From Actinomadura nitritigenes (GTDB taxonomy: Bacteria; Actinomycetota; Actinomycetes; Streptosporangiales; Streptosporangiaceae), in assembly GCF_017573545.1 (NCBI RefSeq), contig NZ_JAGEOK010000012.1:1-64000 (forward strand): 64,000 nt of DNA, in the 5' to 3' direction. Both the position numbers and the translations under genes were made by a program. Under the pieces are notes generated by a model that made no database searches, had not been told where the DNA came from, and saw only the letters and a list, made by a program, of their open reading frames with translations. Of this stretch, positions 25,802-34,157 are shown piece by piece (positions within the stretch are counted from its first letter, which is position 1; every line of letters starts with the position of its first letter).

Positions 25802-26445
25802 GAGTGATCATCTGCGACGACCACGCCGTCTTCGCCGACTCGCTGTCGCTGGTCCTGTCGGACGCCGGGCACGTGGTGGTCGGCGTCGCCTACTCGCCCG
25901 AGGAGGCGCTGCCGGTGCTGCGCGGCCGGCAGGCCGACGTCTGCCTGATCGACCTGCAGTTCCCGTCGGGCACCGCGCTGGACTGGATGCCCCGGCTGCG
26001 CGCGGCCGCCCCGCAGACGCAGTTCGTGGTGCTGACCGGGTTCCTGGAGCGGCACGTCCTGGAGGAGGGCGTCGCGGCGGGCGTGCGCGGGTTCGCGCAC
26101 AAGGGCCAGCAGGCCGGCGACATCCTCACCGTGCTGCGCCGGGTCGCGGCCGGGGAGGTCGTCGTGGACCAGGTCGCCCGGGCCGACGCCGTCCGGCCGC
26201 GCAGCCAGGCGCAGCGGGTGGCGCGGTTCCTCACCCCGCGCGAGCGGGAGGTGCTCACGCGCCTCGCGCGCGGCGAGTCCACCCAGGCGCTCGCCAAGGC
26301 GATGGGCGTGACCCGCAGCACCGCGCGCAGCCACGTGCAGAGCGTGCTGAGCAAGCTCGGCGTGCACTCGCAGCGGGAGGCGGTGATCGAGGCGGCCCGG
26401 CACGGGCTGGTCAGTGTCGAGACCGGTGAGTGGCTGGCGGGCTGA
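25798..26445 (+). CDS. LuxR-family response regulator, partner of the soluble kinase
   Basis: A 215-residue regulator: a receiver domain with CDDH at 6-9 and phosphoacceptor D52 in CLIDLQFP, then a LuxR-type HTH (LTPREREVLTRLARGE, LAKAMGVTRSTARSHVQSVL). The usual switch lysine appears in AHKGQQ. Its ATGA overlap with the kinase shows that the two form one two-component system. The P450 and esterase genes just downstream are on the same strand and are candidate targets, but no operator is evident. Confidence 0.92.
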   Translation: MRVIICDDHAVFADSLSLVLSDAGHVVVGVAYSPEEALPVLRGRQADVCLIDLQFPSGTALDWMPRLRAAAPQTQFVVLTGFLERHVLEEGVAAGVRGFAHKGQQAGDILTVLRRVAAGEVVVDQVARADAVRPRSQAQRVARFLTPREREVLTRLARGESTQALAKAMGVTRSTARSHVQSVLSKLGVHSQREAVIEAARHGLVSVETGEWLAG

Positions 26446-26527
26446 CACGTGGCGGGGGACGGCCGAATCCGGACATACGGGGTTCGGCCGGGACGCGTTA
26501 GCGTCCACCTGAGAAGGAGGGGTTCCC

Positions 26528-27511
26528 ATGCCTCGACGGGGAGGCGCGCTGCCCGTCTCGGACGCGGCGGCCCTCGGCTGCGCGGACGCCTTCGCGCGCG
26601 GCGTCCCGCACGACCGGCTCGACCGGCTGCGCTCGCGGACGCCGGTCGTCTGGCAGGACGCGGGCGCGGCGGAGCGGCCGGGCGCCTGGGCGGTGCTGCG
26701 GTACGCCGACGTCCAGCACGCCCTCACGCGCCCGCAGCTGTTCCCGCCGGAGGACGACGGCGTCCTGCACGGCCCTCGGACGGAACCCCCCGACGGCACC
26801 GAACGCCCCGGCACGGCACCGCTCGGCACCGAACGGCCCGGCTGCATGAGCGGGCGCGGTGGCCGGCCGGCGGGACGCCGCGATCCCGACGCGATCCCCG
26901 ACGACGAGCCGGGCCGCGCGCCGATCGACATGGACCCGCCCATGGCCGCGATGCTGGACCGGATCCCGCCCGGCGACGCGGTGGACTTCGTCCGCCAGGT
27001 CGCGCACGACCTGCCGGAGACCCTGCGCAACACCCTCGCGGGCGGCCTGCACGCCCTGCTGCGCCACCCGGACCAGTACGCCCGGCTCCGCGCCGACCGC
27101 GGCGACGAGCGGCTGATCGACGGCGCCGTCGAGGAGATGCTGCGCTGGTGGACGCCGGTGCTGCAGGTGCGGCGGCGGGTGCGGCGCGCGACGGAGATCG
27201 GCGGGGTGCCGCTGCTGCCCGGCGAGCGGGTGGCGCTGTGGCTGGTGTCGGCGAACCACGACGAGGACGTCTTCCCCGACCCCGGCCGGTTCGTGCCCGA
27301 CCGGTTCATGGAGGGTGGGCGGCCGCACCTGTGCTTCGGCACCGGCCGGCGCGCCTGCCTCGGCGCGCGCCTGGCCCGGGCGCATCTGCGGGCGTTCCTG
27401 GTCGCGCTGCTGGAGCGGCCCTCGCTCGCGCAACCGGCGGGAGAACCGGTAATGTCGCGGTCCAGTGCCCGTCACGGTTTCGAGCGGTTGCCGATCCGCT
27501 GGAACGGCTGA
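26528..27511 (+). CDS. Cytochrome P450, internally shortened
   Basis: A 327-residue P450, about 70-90 residues shorter than usual. The ExxR helix (EEMLRW), the PERF-like region (FVPDRFMEGG) and the haem loop CFGTGRRACLG (Cys277) are intact. The C-helix segment that normally follows the IDMDPP motif is absent, and the F-G to I-helix region is collapsed: PGDAVDFVRQVAHDLPE runs straight into TLRNTLAGGLHALLRHP, so the acidic/threonine (AGxxT) oxygen-activation motif is missing. The frame is open, with GAAGGAGG before the ATG. The remaining parts resemble the CYP124/125-like lipid/sterol group. It may be a decaying gene with in-frame deletions, or a P450-fold protein with a non-oxygenase role. Confidence 0.8.
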   Translation: MPRRGGALPVSDAAALGCADAFARGVPHDRLDRLRSRTPVVWQDAGAAERPGAWAVLRYADVQHALTRPQLFPPEDDGVLHGPRTEPPDGTERPGTAPLGTERPGCMSGRGGRPAGRRDPDAIPDDEPGRAPIDMDPPMAAMLDRIPPGDAVDFVRQVAHDLPETLRNTLAGGLHALLRHPDQYARLRADRGDERLIDGAVEEMLRWWTPVLQVRRRVRRATEIGGVPLLPGERVALWLVSANHDEDVFPDPGRFVPDRFMEGGRPHLCFGTGRRACLGARLARAHLRAFLVALLERPSLAQPAGEPVMSRSSARHGFERLPIRWNG

Positions 27512-27755
27512 GGGCGGGCCCGAGCGCACTGTGCGCCATATCACCGGATCGCGGCGCCCTACCGCCGCCTCCTCAGCGTCCCCCGAACCGGTCCCGGACC
27601 GCCGACCAGCGGCTCCGCGCCGCGCCGGCGGCCGCACCGGAACGGTCCACCGGCGATGAACCGTTCGCTGAACTTCGATCGGGACTCCGCCGTATCCCGG
27701 CAGAGTCGCCCGTTGCGCGCCCGCACCCCGGGCGCGGCACCGGAGGGGGCTGGTT

Positions 27756-28898
27756 GTGGGACTGACGAGTTCGGGCCTGCTCGCCGTGCTGTCGCTGCTC
27801 ACGGCGGCGTGCCTGGCGGGCACCGTGTGGCTGTGGCCGCGCGCCGCGGGCGGCGGCGCCCGCGCCGTCGCGAGCCGGGCGGCGCTGCTGGCGGGCTGCC
27901 AGGTCGCCGTCCTGCTGACGCTGCTGGCGTCGGTGAACGCGTACTACCTCTTCTACGGCTCGTGGCGCGACCTGCTGAGCGCGGCGGGCGGGACGTCGAC
28001 GCAGGCGCAGCATCCGCCGCCCTCCGGCGCCGGGGCGGCGGCCGCGAGCCAGGCCGTCCGGAAGGTGCGCTCCGACCTCGACCCGGGCGGCAAGGGCGGG
28101 CGCACCGCCGCGCGCGACGGCCAGGTCGAGCACCTCGACATCCGCGGGATCCGCACCGGGATCTCCGCCGAGGCGTACGTCTACCTCCCGCCGCAGTACT
28201 TCCAGCCCGCCTACGCGGCGCGCCGCTTCCCCGTCGTGCTGCTCATCGCCGGCTACCCGGCCGCCGACCGGATGGTGTGGATCGACAAGGGGCACATCCC
28301 CGAGGACGCCGCGAAGGCCCTGGCGGCCGGCCGGATCCAGCCGATGATCTACGTGATGATGCGGCCGACCGTGGAGGAGGGCTGGGACACCGAGTGCGCC
28401 GACGTGCCCGGCGGCCCGCAGGTCGAGACGTTCTTCGCCCAGGACGTCCCCGAGGCGGTCTCGGGGGCGTACCGGACGGCGCGGACCCGCACCGGCTGGG
28501 GCCTCGCCGGATACTCGACCGGCGGGTTCTGCGCCGCCAAGCTCCTGCTGCTGCACTCCGACCGGTTCTCCGCCGCCGCGAGCATGGCCGGGCACTTCGA
28601 CGCGCTGCTCGACCGCACCACCCGCGAGCTCTACGGCGGCAGCAAGCAGATCCGGCGGAGCAGCGACCTGGTCTGGCGGCTGCGGAACCTGCCGCAGCCG
28701 CCGGTGGCGGTGCTGGTGGCGTCCGCGGACGTCGGCGAGAAGACGTACCCGTCGGCGCAGCGGTTCATGAGGGCGGCGCGGCCGCCGCTGGTCGTGGACA
28801 AGCTGCTGCTGCCGACCGGCGGCCACAACTTCAAGACCTTCCGCAAGTACATCCCGCCGTCGATCGCGTGGCTGAGCGCGCACCTGAAGGGGGAATGA
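27756..28898 (+). CDS. Membrane-anchored alpha/beta-hydrolase (esterase D/Ag85-like)
   Basis: A 380-residue protein with two N-terminal membrane helices (about 5-27 and 42-66), a flexible linker and an extracytoplasmic esterase domain. The nucleophile is S254 in GYSTGG and the catalytic histidine is probably H357 in TGGHNF. The AYVYLPPQYFQPAY block opens the domain, as in the esterase D/mycolyltransferase (PF00756) family. Two cysteines (C214, C259) could bond. It likely hydrolyses or transfers acyl groups in the cell envelope; the substrate is unknown. The start is GTG after GGAGGGGG. It is followed at once by a paralogue. Confidence 0.85.
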   Translation: MGLTSSGLLAVLSLLTAACLAGTVWLWPRAAGGGARAVASRAALLAGCQVAVLLTLLASVNAYYLFYGSWRDLLSAAGGTSTQAQHPPPSGAGAAAASQAVRKVRSDLDPGGKGGRTAARDGQVEHLDIRGIRTGISAEAYVYLPPQYFQPAYAARRFPVVLLIAGYPAADRMVWIDKGHIPEDAAKALAAGRIQPMIYVMMRPTVEEGWDTECADVPGGPQVETFFAQDVPEAVSGAYRTARTRTGWGLAGYSTGGFCAAKLLLLHSDRFSAAASMAGHFDALLDRTTRELYGGSKQIRRSSDLVWRLRNLPQPPVAVLVASADVGEKTYPSAQRFMRAARPPLVVDKLLLPTGGHNFKTFRKYIPPSIAWLSAHLKGE

Positions 28899-30289
28899 TG
28901 GAGCCGGTCAGCGCGGCGTTCCTCGTCCTGGTGTGCGGGTCCGCCGCGGCGGGCCTCGTCGCGGCGGTGGTGCTGTGGCCGCGGTTCGCCGGGGGCGGCG
29001 TCCGCCCGGTGGCGGCCCGGACGGGCCTGCTCCTGGGCTCGCAGGCGCTGCTGACCGCCGCGGTCGTGCTGCTGGTCAACCGGTACTTCGTGTTCTACGC
29101 GACCTGGGGAGACCTGCTCGGCGGCACCACCACGACCGCGACGGTGAAGCAGGTGCAGCCGAGCCGCGGCGCGGAGGCGGCGGCCGCCGGGCCGGTGCAC
29201 CGGGTGACGACGGCGCTCGGGCCGAAGCGGCGCGGGCACCAGCGCGACCCGGCCGAGGACGGGCGGGTCGACCGGCTGGACGTCGAGGGCGCGCGCAGCG
29301 GCCTCGGCGCGCAGGCGTACGTCTACCTCCCGCCGGAGTACTTCCAGCCCCGGTACGCGAACCGGCGGCTGCCGGTCGTCATCGCCGTCTCCGACGACGG
29401 GTCCGGGTCGGACACCGGGACGGCGTGGCTGCGGGAGGCGAGGCTGCCCGACGCGGCCGTCGCCGCGATCCGGGCGGGCCGCGCCCAGCCGGTGATCTAC
29501 GCGGCGGTCGGGGCGGTGCGCCGGTTCGCGCCCGTCCGGACGCCGTCCGCGAGCCCCGTGCACGGCGGTCCCGGCGGGCCGGGCGAGCGCCGCGGTCCGA
29601 GCGGGCCTGGGGAGCGCCGCGGCCCGCAGGCGCTTGACAGGTCGCACGGGCCCCTCGGCGGGGCGCCGGAAGCGGCGCCGCGCCCCGTCCGGCCGGCCGG
29701 GTGCCTGGACCTTCCGGGCGTCGCGGGCGGGCAGGCCGAGACCTTCCTCGCCCAGGACCTGCCGCTCGCGCTGGCCGCCACGTACCGGCTGCCTGAGACG
29801 CGCGCGGGCTGGGGCGTCGCGGGGATCGGGACGGGCGGGCAGTGCGCCGCGCGGCTCGCGATGCTGCACTCCGACCGGTTCACCGCCGGCGCGTCCCTGA
29901 ACGGCCGGTTCGGGACGCCCACCGAGGGCTCCGGCACGGACGCCCGGACGGTCGTCAAGCTCAAGGCCGGGACGGGGAAGGCGCCGCGCGGCGGGACGAG
30001 GACCGCGCCGGAACCGGACGACCCCTATGGCGGCAGCGAGCCCTACCGGCTCGACCAGGACCTGACGTGGCGGCTCCAGCACCTCCCGCCGCCGCCCGTC
30101 TCGGTGCTGGCCGCGGCCCGGGCGACCGGGCCCGACGCCGACGCGGCCGTGCGGTTCACCGCGCTGGCGAAGCCGCCGATGCGCATCGACACGGTCCTCG
30201 TGCCCGGTGACCCGGCGACGCTGAAGCAGTGGCGCGACCACCTGCCGGTCGTACTGGAGTGGCTCAGCGCCCATCTCAGAGCCGAATGA
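28898..30289 (+). CDS. Paralogous esterase-fold membrane protein lacking the catalytic serine and histidine
   Basis: A 463-residue paralogue of the preceding protein, with the same two-helix anchor and the same AYVYLPPEYFQPRY opening. The nucleophile elbow reads GIGTGG, with glycine (G311) for serine, and the C-terminal histidine segment is replaced by VPGDPATLKQWRDHLP. A 65-residue glycine/proline/arginine-rich insert (about 206-270, containing GPGERRGP twice) separates strand blocks. The ATG at 28898 overlaps the previous stop by one base (TGATG) behind AAGGGGG; the ATG at 28895 is possible. It is probably a non-catalytic binding partner or regulator of the active esterase. Confidence 0.82.
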   Translation: MEPVSAAFLVLVCGSAAAGLVAAVVLWPRFAGGGVRPVAARTGLLLGSQALLTAAVVLLVNRYFVFYATWGDLLGGTTTTATVKQVQPSRGAEAAAAGPVHRVTTALGPKRRGHQRDPAEDGRVDRLDVEGARSGLGAQAYVYLPPEYFQPRYANRRLPVVIAVSDDGSGSDTGTAWLREARLPDAAVAAIRAGRAQPVIYAAVGAVRRFAPVRTPSASPVHGGPGGPGERRGPSGPGERRGPQALDRSHGPLGGAPEAAPRPVRPAGCLDLPGVAGGQAETFLAQDLPLALAATYRLPETRAGWGVAGIGTGGQCAARLAMLHSDRFTAGASLNGRFGTPTEGSGTDARTVVKLKAGTGKAPRGGTRTAPEPDDPYGGSEPYRLDQDLTWRLQHLPPPPVSVLAAARATGPDADAAVRFTALAKPPMRIDTVLVPGDPATLKQWRDHLPVVLEWLSAHLRAE

Positions 30290-30398
30290 CCGGTATGCCG
30301 CCGTCCTCCCCGGGCCGATCCCCTACCTCCCGGGGAGTAGGCCCGCTGCCTCCTCCCGGCCGACGTGCCGCCGCACGCCGATGACCTAACGTGCAGGA

Positions 30399-31766
30399 AT
30401 GAGCACTTCGCCGCCGCACGGGGCGGTCCGGGCGCACTGGCCGCGGCCGTCCGCGTGGCCCGTCTGGGTCGTCCCGCTGCTCGTCCTGGCCGTCGAGTTC
30501 TTCGGGACGATGGCGGCGCAGCACGGCGCGTCCCGGGACCGGACGTGGAACCGCGGCGACGGCTGGGGGCACGGGCCCGGCTGGGGCGACGGCTCGCACA
30601 CCTACGGCACCACGCACCTGGACGCGCTCGGCTTCGCGATCGTCCTCGCGGGCCCGGCGCTGCTGCTGCTGCGCCGCCGGTACCCGGTGCCCACGCTCGC
30701 GGCGACCGGCCTGCTCACCGGCCTGTACTTCCTGCGCGCCTATCCCTACGGGCCGGCGTTCGCGGCCGTCGGCGTCGCGATGCTCGGCGCGATCGTCGCC
30801 GGGCACCGGCTCGTGGCCTGGGCCGGGACGGCGGTCTCGGTGGCGGTGTACTTCGGGATCACCGCGCTGATCGGCGTCCCGTTCGGGGAGCGCGGCACGC
30901 CCGGCCGCCCGTTCCCGGTCGAGGAGCCGAGCGTCGGCGGGGTCAGCGTGGTCGTCGGCTGGTCGCTCGCGGTGCTGGTCACCGCCGAGCTCGTCCGGAT
31001 GACCGGGCAGCGGGCCGCCGAGAGGGCCCGCACGCGGGCCGAGGAGGAGCGCCGCCAGGCGAGCGAGGAGCGGCTGCGGATGGCGCGCGAGCTGCACGAC
31101 GTGCTGGCGCACAACATCTCGATGATCAACGTGCAGGCGGGGGTGGCGCTGCACCTGATGGACGGCGATCCCGAGCAGGCCCGCACCGCGCTCGCCGCGA
31201 TCAAGGAGGCGAGCAAGGAGGCGCTGACCGAGATGCGGTCGGTGATCGGCGCGCTGCGGGCGCAGGGCGAGACCGCGCCGCGCTCCCCTACCGCCGGGCT
31301 CGGCCGGCTGGACGACCTCCTCGACCGCGCGCGCTCCGCCGGGCTCGCGGTGGACGCCGAGATCACCGGGAAGCGCCGCCCGCTGCCGGCGGGGGCCGAC
31401 CTCGCCGCGTTCCGGATCGTGCAGGAGTCGCTGACGAACGTGACCCGGCACGCCGGTCCGGGCCCGGTGACGGTGCGGGTCCGCATCGCCTACCGTGAGC
31501 GGGAGATCGAGGTGCGGGTCGAGGACGACGGCCGAGGCGCGTCGCTGCTGGACGACCACCCGGGCGGCAGCGGCATCCGCGGCATGCGGGAGCGGGCCGC
31601 CGCGCTCGGCGGGACGTTCGACGCCGGGCCGCGGGCGGGCGGCGGGTTCGCCGTCCGGGCGGCGCTGCCGCTCAACGGCGAGCCGGAGGACGACGCGGAC
31701 GGCGACGGCGCCACGGGCACCACGGGCGCCGGTGAGGGGACTCCCGCGGAGAGGGGCGGTCGATGA
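30399..31766 (+). CDS. DesK/NarL-type sensor histidine kinase
   Basis: A 455-residue kinase with five to six membrane segments in the first 200 residues and a histidine/glycine/tryptophan-rich outer loop (about 45-72, WNRGDGWGHGPGWGDGSHTY). HisKA_3 follows (RMARELHDVLAHNISMI, H233) and HATPase_c (IVQESLTNVTRHAG; VEDDGRGAS; GSGIRGMRERAAALGG). The loop could bind a metal, though this is speculative. The C-terminal tail is acidic. It overlaps its regulator gene by 4 nt. Confidence 0.9.
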   Translation: MSTSPPHGAVRAHWPRPSAWPVWVVPLLVLAVEFFGTMAAQHGASRDRTWNRGDGWGHGPGWGDGSHTYGTTHLDALGFAIVLAGPALLLLRRRYPVPTLAATGLLTGLYFLRAYPYGPAFAAVGVAMLGAIVAGHRLVAWAGTAVSVAVYFGITALIGVPFGERGTPGRPFPVEEPSVGGVSVVVGWSLAVLVTAELVRMTGQRAAERARTRAEEERRQASEERLRMARELHDVLAHNISMINVQAGVALHLMDGDPEQARTALAAIKEASKEALTEMRSVIGALRAQGETAPRSPTAGLGRLDDLLDRARSAGLAVDAEITGKRRPLPAGADLAAFRIVQESLTNVTRHAGPGPVTVRVRIAYREREIEVRVEDDGRGASLLDDHPGGSGIRGMRERAAALGGTFDAGPRAGGGFAVRAALPLNGEPEDDADGDGATGTTGAGEGTPAERGGR

Positions 31767-32428
31767 TCAAGGTGCTGCTCGCCGACGACCAGGTGCTGGT
31801 CCGGGCGGGGTTTCGGGCGCTGCTGGACGCCCAGGACGACATCGAGGTGGCCGGCGAGGCGAGCGACGGCGAGGAGGCCGTCGCGCAGGCGCGCCGGCTG
31901 CGCCCGGACGTGATCCTGATGGACATCCGGATGCCGGGCCTGGACGGTCTCGCCGCGACCCGCCGGATCGCCTCCGACGACCGGCTCGGCGACGTCAAGA
32001 TCGTGATCTTGACCACGTTCGAGCTGGACGAGTACGTGTTCGAGGCGCTGCGCGGCGGCGCGAGCGGGTTCCTGGTCAAGGACACCGAGCCGGTCGAGCT
32101 GATCCACGCGGTGCGGGCGGTCGCGGCCGGGGACGCGCTGCTGTCGCCGGGGGTGACCCGGCGGCTGATCGCCGAGTTCGCGGCGCGGGCGAAGGAGCCG
32201 GCGCCGTCGCCGCGGCTGAACGCGCTGACCGACCGGGAGCGCGAGGTGATGGCGCTGGTCGGCGAGGGGCTGTCGAACGAGGAGATCGCGGCCCGCCTGG
32301 TGGTGAGCCCGGCGACGGCGAAGACGCACGTCAGCCGCACGATGGTGAAGCTCGGTGCGCGGGACCGGGCGCAGCTCGTGGTGTTCGCCTACGAGTCGGG
32401 ACTGGTCAAGCCGGGCTGGCTGCCCTAG
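31763..32428 (+). CDS. NarL/LuxR-family response regulator, partner of the DesK-type kinase
   Basis: A 221-residue regulator with D54 in ILMDIRMPG, the conserved lysine in LVKDTEP, and a LuxR HTH (LTDREREVMALVGEG, EIAARLVVSPATAKTHVSRT). It is coupled to the kinase gene by an ATGA overlap. Its target is not evident from sequence; such systems in actinomycetes often control ABC exporters or envelope genes. Confidence 0.95.
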   Translation: MIKVLLADDQVLVRAGFRALLDAQDDIEVAGEASDGEEAVAQARRLRPDVILMDIRMPGLDGLAATRRIASDDRLGDVKIVILTTFELDEYVFEALRGGASGFLVKDTEPVELIHAVRAVAAGDALLSPGVTRRLIAEFAARAKEPAPSPRLNALTDREREVMALVGEGLSNEEIAARLVVSPATAKTHVSRTMVKLGARDRAQLVVFAYESGLVKPGWLP

Positions 32429-32568
32429 AAAGGGGACGGGCGGGCGCGCCCGGTGTCCCCGGCACGGGGCCCTGCCCTGGAAATTCGCACTCTGTCGCGA
32501 TTCACTGTCCCCGTCCGTGGTGACATGACATGGTGGAACGCACAGGCCGTCACCGAAGAAGGAGTCCG

Positions 32569-33189
32569 GTGCCGCACGACACGAGGATCCTCGCCGTCGA
32601 CGACCGCGAGGAGAACCTCACCGCCCTGGCGGCGGTGCTCGACGCGCTTCCGGTCGAGGTGGTGCCCGCCTCGTCCGGGCAGGCGGCCCTCAAGGAGCTG
32701 CTGGGCGACGACTTCGCGCTGATCCTGCTGGACGTGGTGATGCCGGAGATGGACGGGTTCGAGACGGCCCAGCACATCAAGGCCCGGCCCCGCACCCGGG
32801 ACATCCCGATCATCTTCCTGACGGCGGCGGGCGGCGAGAGCGAGCAGGCCTACCGCGGCTACGCGGCGGGCGCGGTCGACTTCCTGACCAAGCCGTTCGA
32901 CCCGTGGCTGCTGCGCGCCAAGGTGTCGGTCTTCCTCGACCTGCACCGCAGCAACCTGGAGCTGCGGCGGCAGGCGGCGCTGCTGCGCCGCACCCTCGCC
33001 GAGCACGGCGGCGCCGAGCTCGACGGCGCGGGCGGCGGCTGCGGCGGGCTGCTGCAGGCGCTGGACGAGCGGGTCTCCCGCGTCGAGGACGCGCTGGCCC
33101 GGATGCGGTCCGGGGAGCCGGCCGACGACCTCGACGCGAGCGTCGCCGACCTGCGGCTCGCCCTCGACGCGTTCTCCGCCGGGAGCTGA
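32569..33189 (+). CDS. Stand-alone receiver-domain protein with helical C-terminus
   Basis: A 206-residue protein. Residues 5-125 are a CheY-like receiver (VDDREEN, phosphoacceptor D55 in LILLDVVMPEMDGFE, K in FLTKPFDPW). The rest is helical (LHRSNLELRRQAALLRRTL; a second helix with ALDERVSRVEDALARM) and has no DNA-binding or output enzyme domain. I start at the GTG at 32569, four bases after GAAGAAGGAG. The VFLDLHR... helix after the receiver is typical of receivers that act in phosphorelays or with hybrid kinases. It may signal by protein-protein contact. Confidence 0.8.
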   Translation: MPHDTRILAVDDREENLTALAAVLDALPVEVVPASSGQAALKELLGDDFALILLDVVMPEMDGFETAQHIKARPRTRDIPIIFLTAAGGESEQAYRGYAAGAVDFLTKPFDPWLLRAKVSVFLDLHRSNLELRRQAALLRRTLAEHGGAELDGAGGGCGGLLQALDERVSRVEDALARMRSGEPADDLDASVADLRLALDAFSAGS

Positions 33190-33541
33190 CCCGCACCCCG
33201 CCGGGAGCCGGCCTGCCGCGCTTCCCCGCCGGGAGCCGACCCGGCGCGTTCTTCACCGAACCCGGCCCCCGGTCCAGGGCCCGCGAACCCCTGCCGCGAC
33301 GGGGTTTCGGACGCCCGTCAGTGACTACTTACAGTAGCGGATAACGGTCCGTCCCGAACGGGGGAGCTCAGCGGTGGCCGTGATCGTTTACGCAGGTCAC
33401 CTGCCCCAATTCTTTACCTTTGAGTTCTCTGTACCGGTTTGCCGCAAGTAAGTACTTGAGGGTAACTTGCACTCACCGTCACACACGTGACCCGCATCAC
33501 CGGGCGCCCCGCCCGGCCCCCCGACCCCCAGGAGTCCCCCT
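33190..33541 (+). promoter_or_regulatory. 352-nt region upstream of the DUF6230 operon with inverted repeats
   Basis: No coding frame is credible here. From about 33318 the base composition falls well below the surroundings. Two inverted repeats stand out: CTACT-tac-AGTAG (33325-33337) and CAAGTA-ag-TACTTG (33445-33458), both built on TACTT/AAGTA. AGGAG at 33530-33534 is the ribosome site of the downstream gene. The repeats look like operators for a dimeric repressor encoded elsewhere. Confidence 0.5.
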
Positions 33542-34153
33542 ATGACCGACCCCGCCGGCCCCACCGACGCCGCCGCCGCCGGCCTCGGCCGCGTCCGCTG
33601 GAAGCGTTTCGCCGCCATCGCCGCCCCCGCCGCGGTCGGCGCGGGCGCCCTGGTCTTCATGACCGCGCAGGGCGCCATCGCCTCCTCGTTCGCCGTCTCC
33701 GGCAGCAGCTTCAAGGTCAGCGCCGACTCCCTCACCGGGACGGGCTTCGTCCAGTACGGCGACGTCGACGCGAGCAAGGACGGCACGAAGCACCCGGTGC
33801 AGGTCTCCGGGATCAAGAACGCGACGATCACGAACATGTGCCAGTCGGTCAAGGTCGGGCCGTTCACGCTGCGGCTCACCGCGGGCACCAAGGGCACCCC
33901 GGTCCAGGCGTCCGACCTGGTCCTGGACGTCGAGCAGCTGGACGCCGACGCCGAGTTCTCCAACATCGAGATCGGCCGGGACGCCAGCACGCTCGACAAG
34001 GGCCCGAACGGGGCGAAGGGCACGGCCGGGATGTTCGGCCAGCAGGCGGACTCCATCAAGCTCACCGGCGTCAAGCAGGTCGCGTGGGCGACCACCGCCG
34101 GCACCTTCAAGCTGAGCGACCTCAGCATGAAGCTCGGCAAGGAATGCTTCTGA
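33542..34153 (+). CDS. DUF6230 family secreted/anchored protein
   Basis: A 203-residue protein that matches DUF6230, sometimes mis-annotated as cholesterol esterase. It has a basic N-terminus (RVRWKRF), one signal-anchor helix (about 20-45) and a beta-rich outer domain with SSFAVSGSSFKVSADSLTG at its start. Two cysteines (in NMCQSV and at KECF) may form a disulphide. No catalytic motif is visible. It is followed 4 bases later by the DUF6114 gene, the usual partner. Function is unknown; a cell-surface role is an inference. Confidence 0.87.
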   Translation: MTDPAGPTDAAAAGLGRVRWKRFAAIAAPAAVGAGALVFMTAQGAIASSFAVSGSSFKVSADSLTGTGFVQYGDVDASKDGTKHPVQVSGIKNATITNMCQSVKVGPFTLRLTAGTKGTPVQASDLVLDVEQLDADAEFSNIEIGRDASTLDKGPNGAKGTAGMFGQQADSIKLTGVKQVAWATTAGTFKLSDLSMKLGKECF

Positions 34154-34157
34154 GACG

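Noticed and set aside
33542..34153. Cholesterol esterase annotation for the DUF6230 gene
   Set aside because: No GxSxG motif, catalytic triad or hydrolase fold signals are visible; the name is a historical misassignment for this family.
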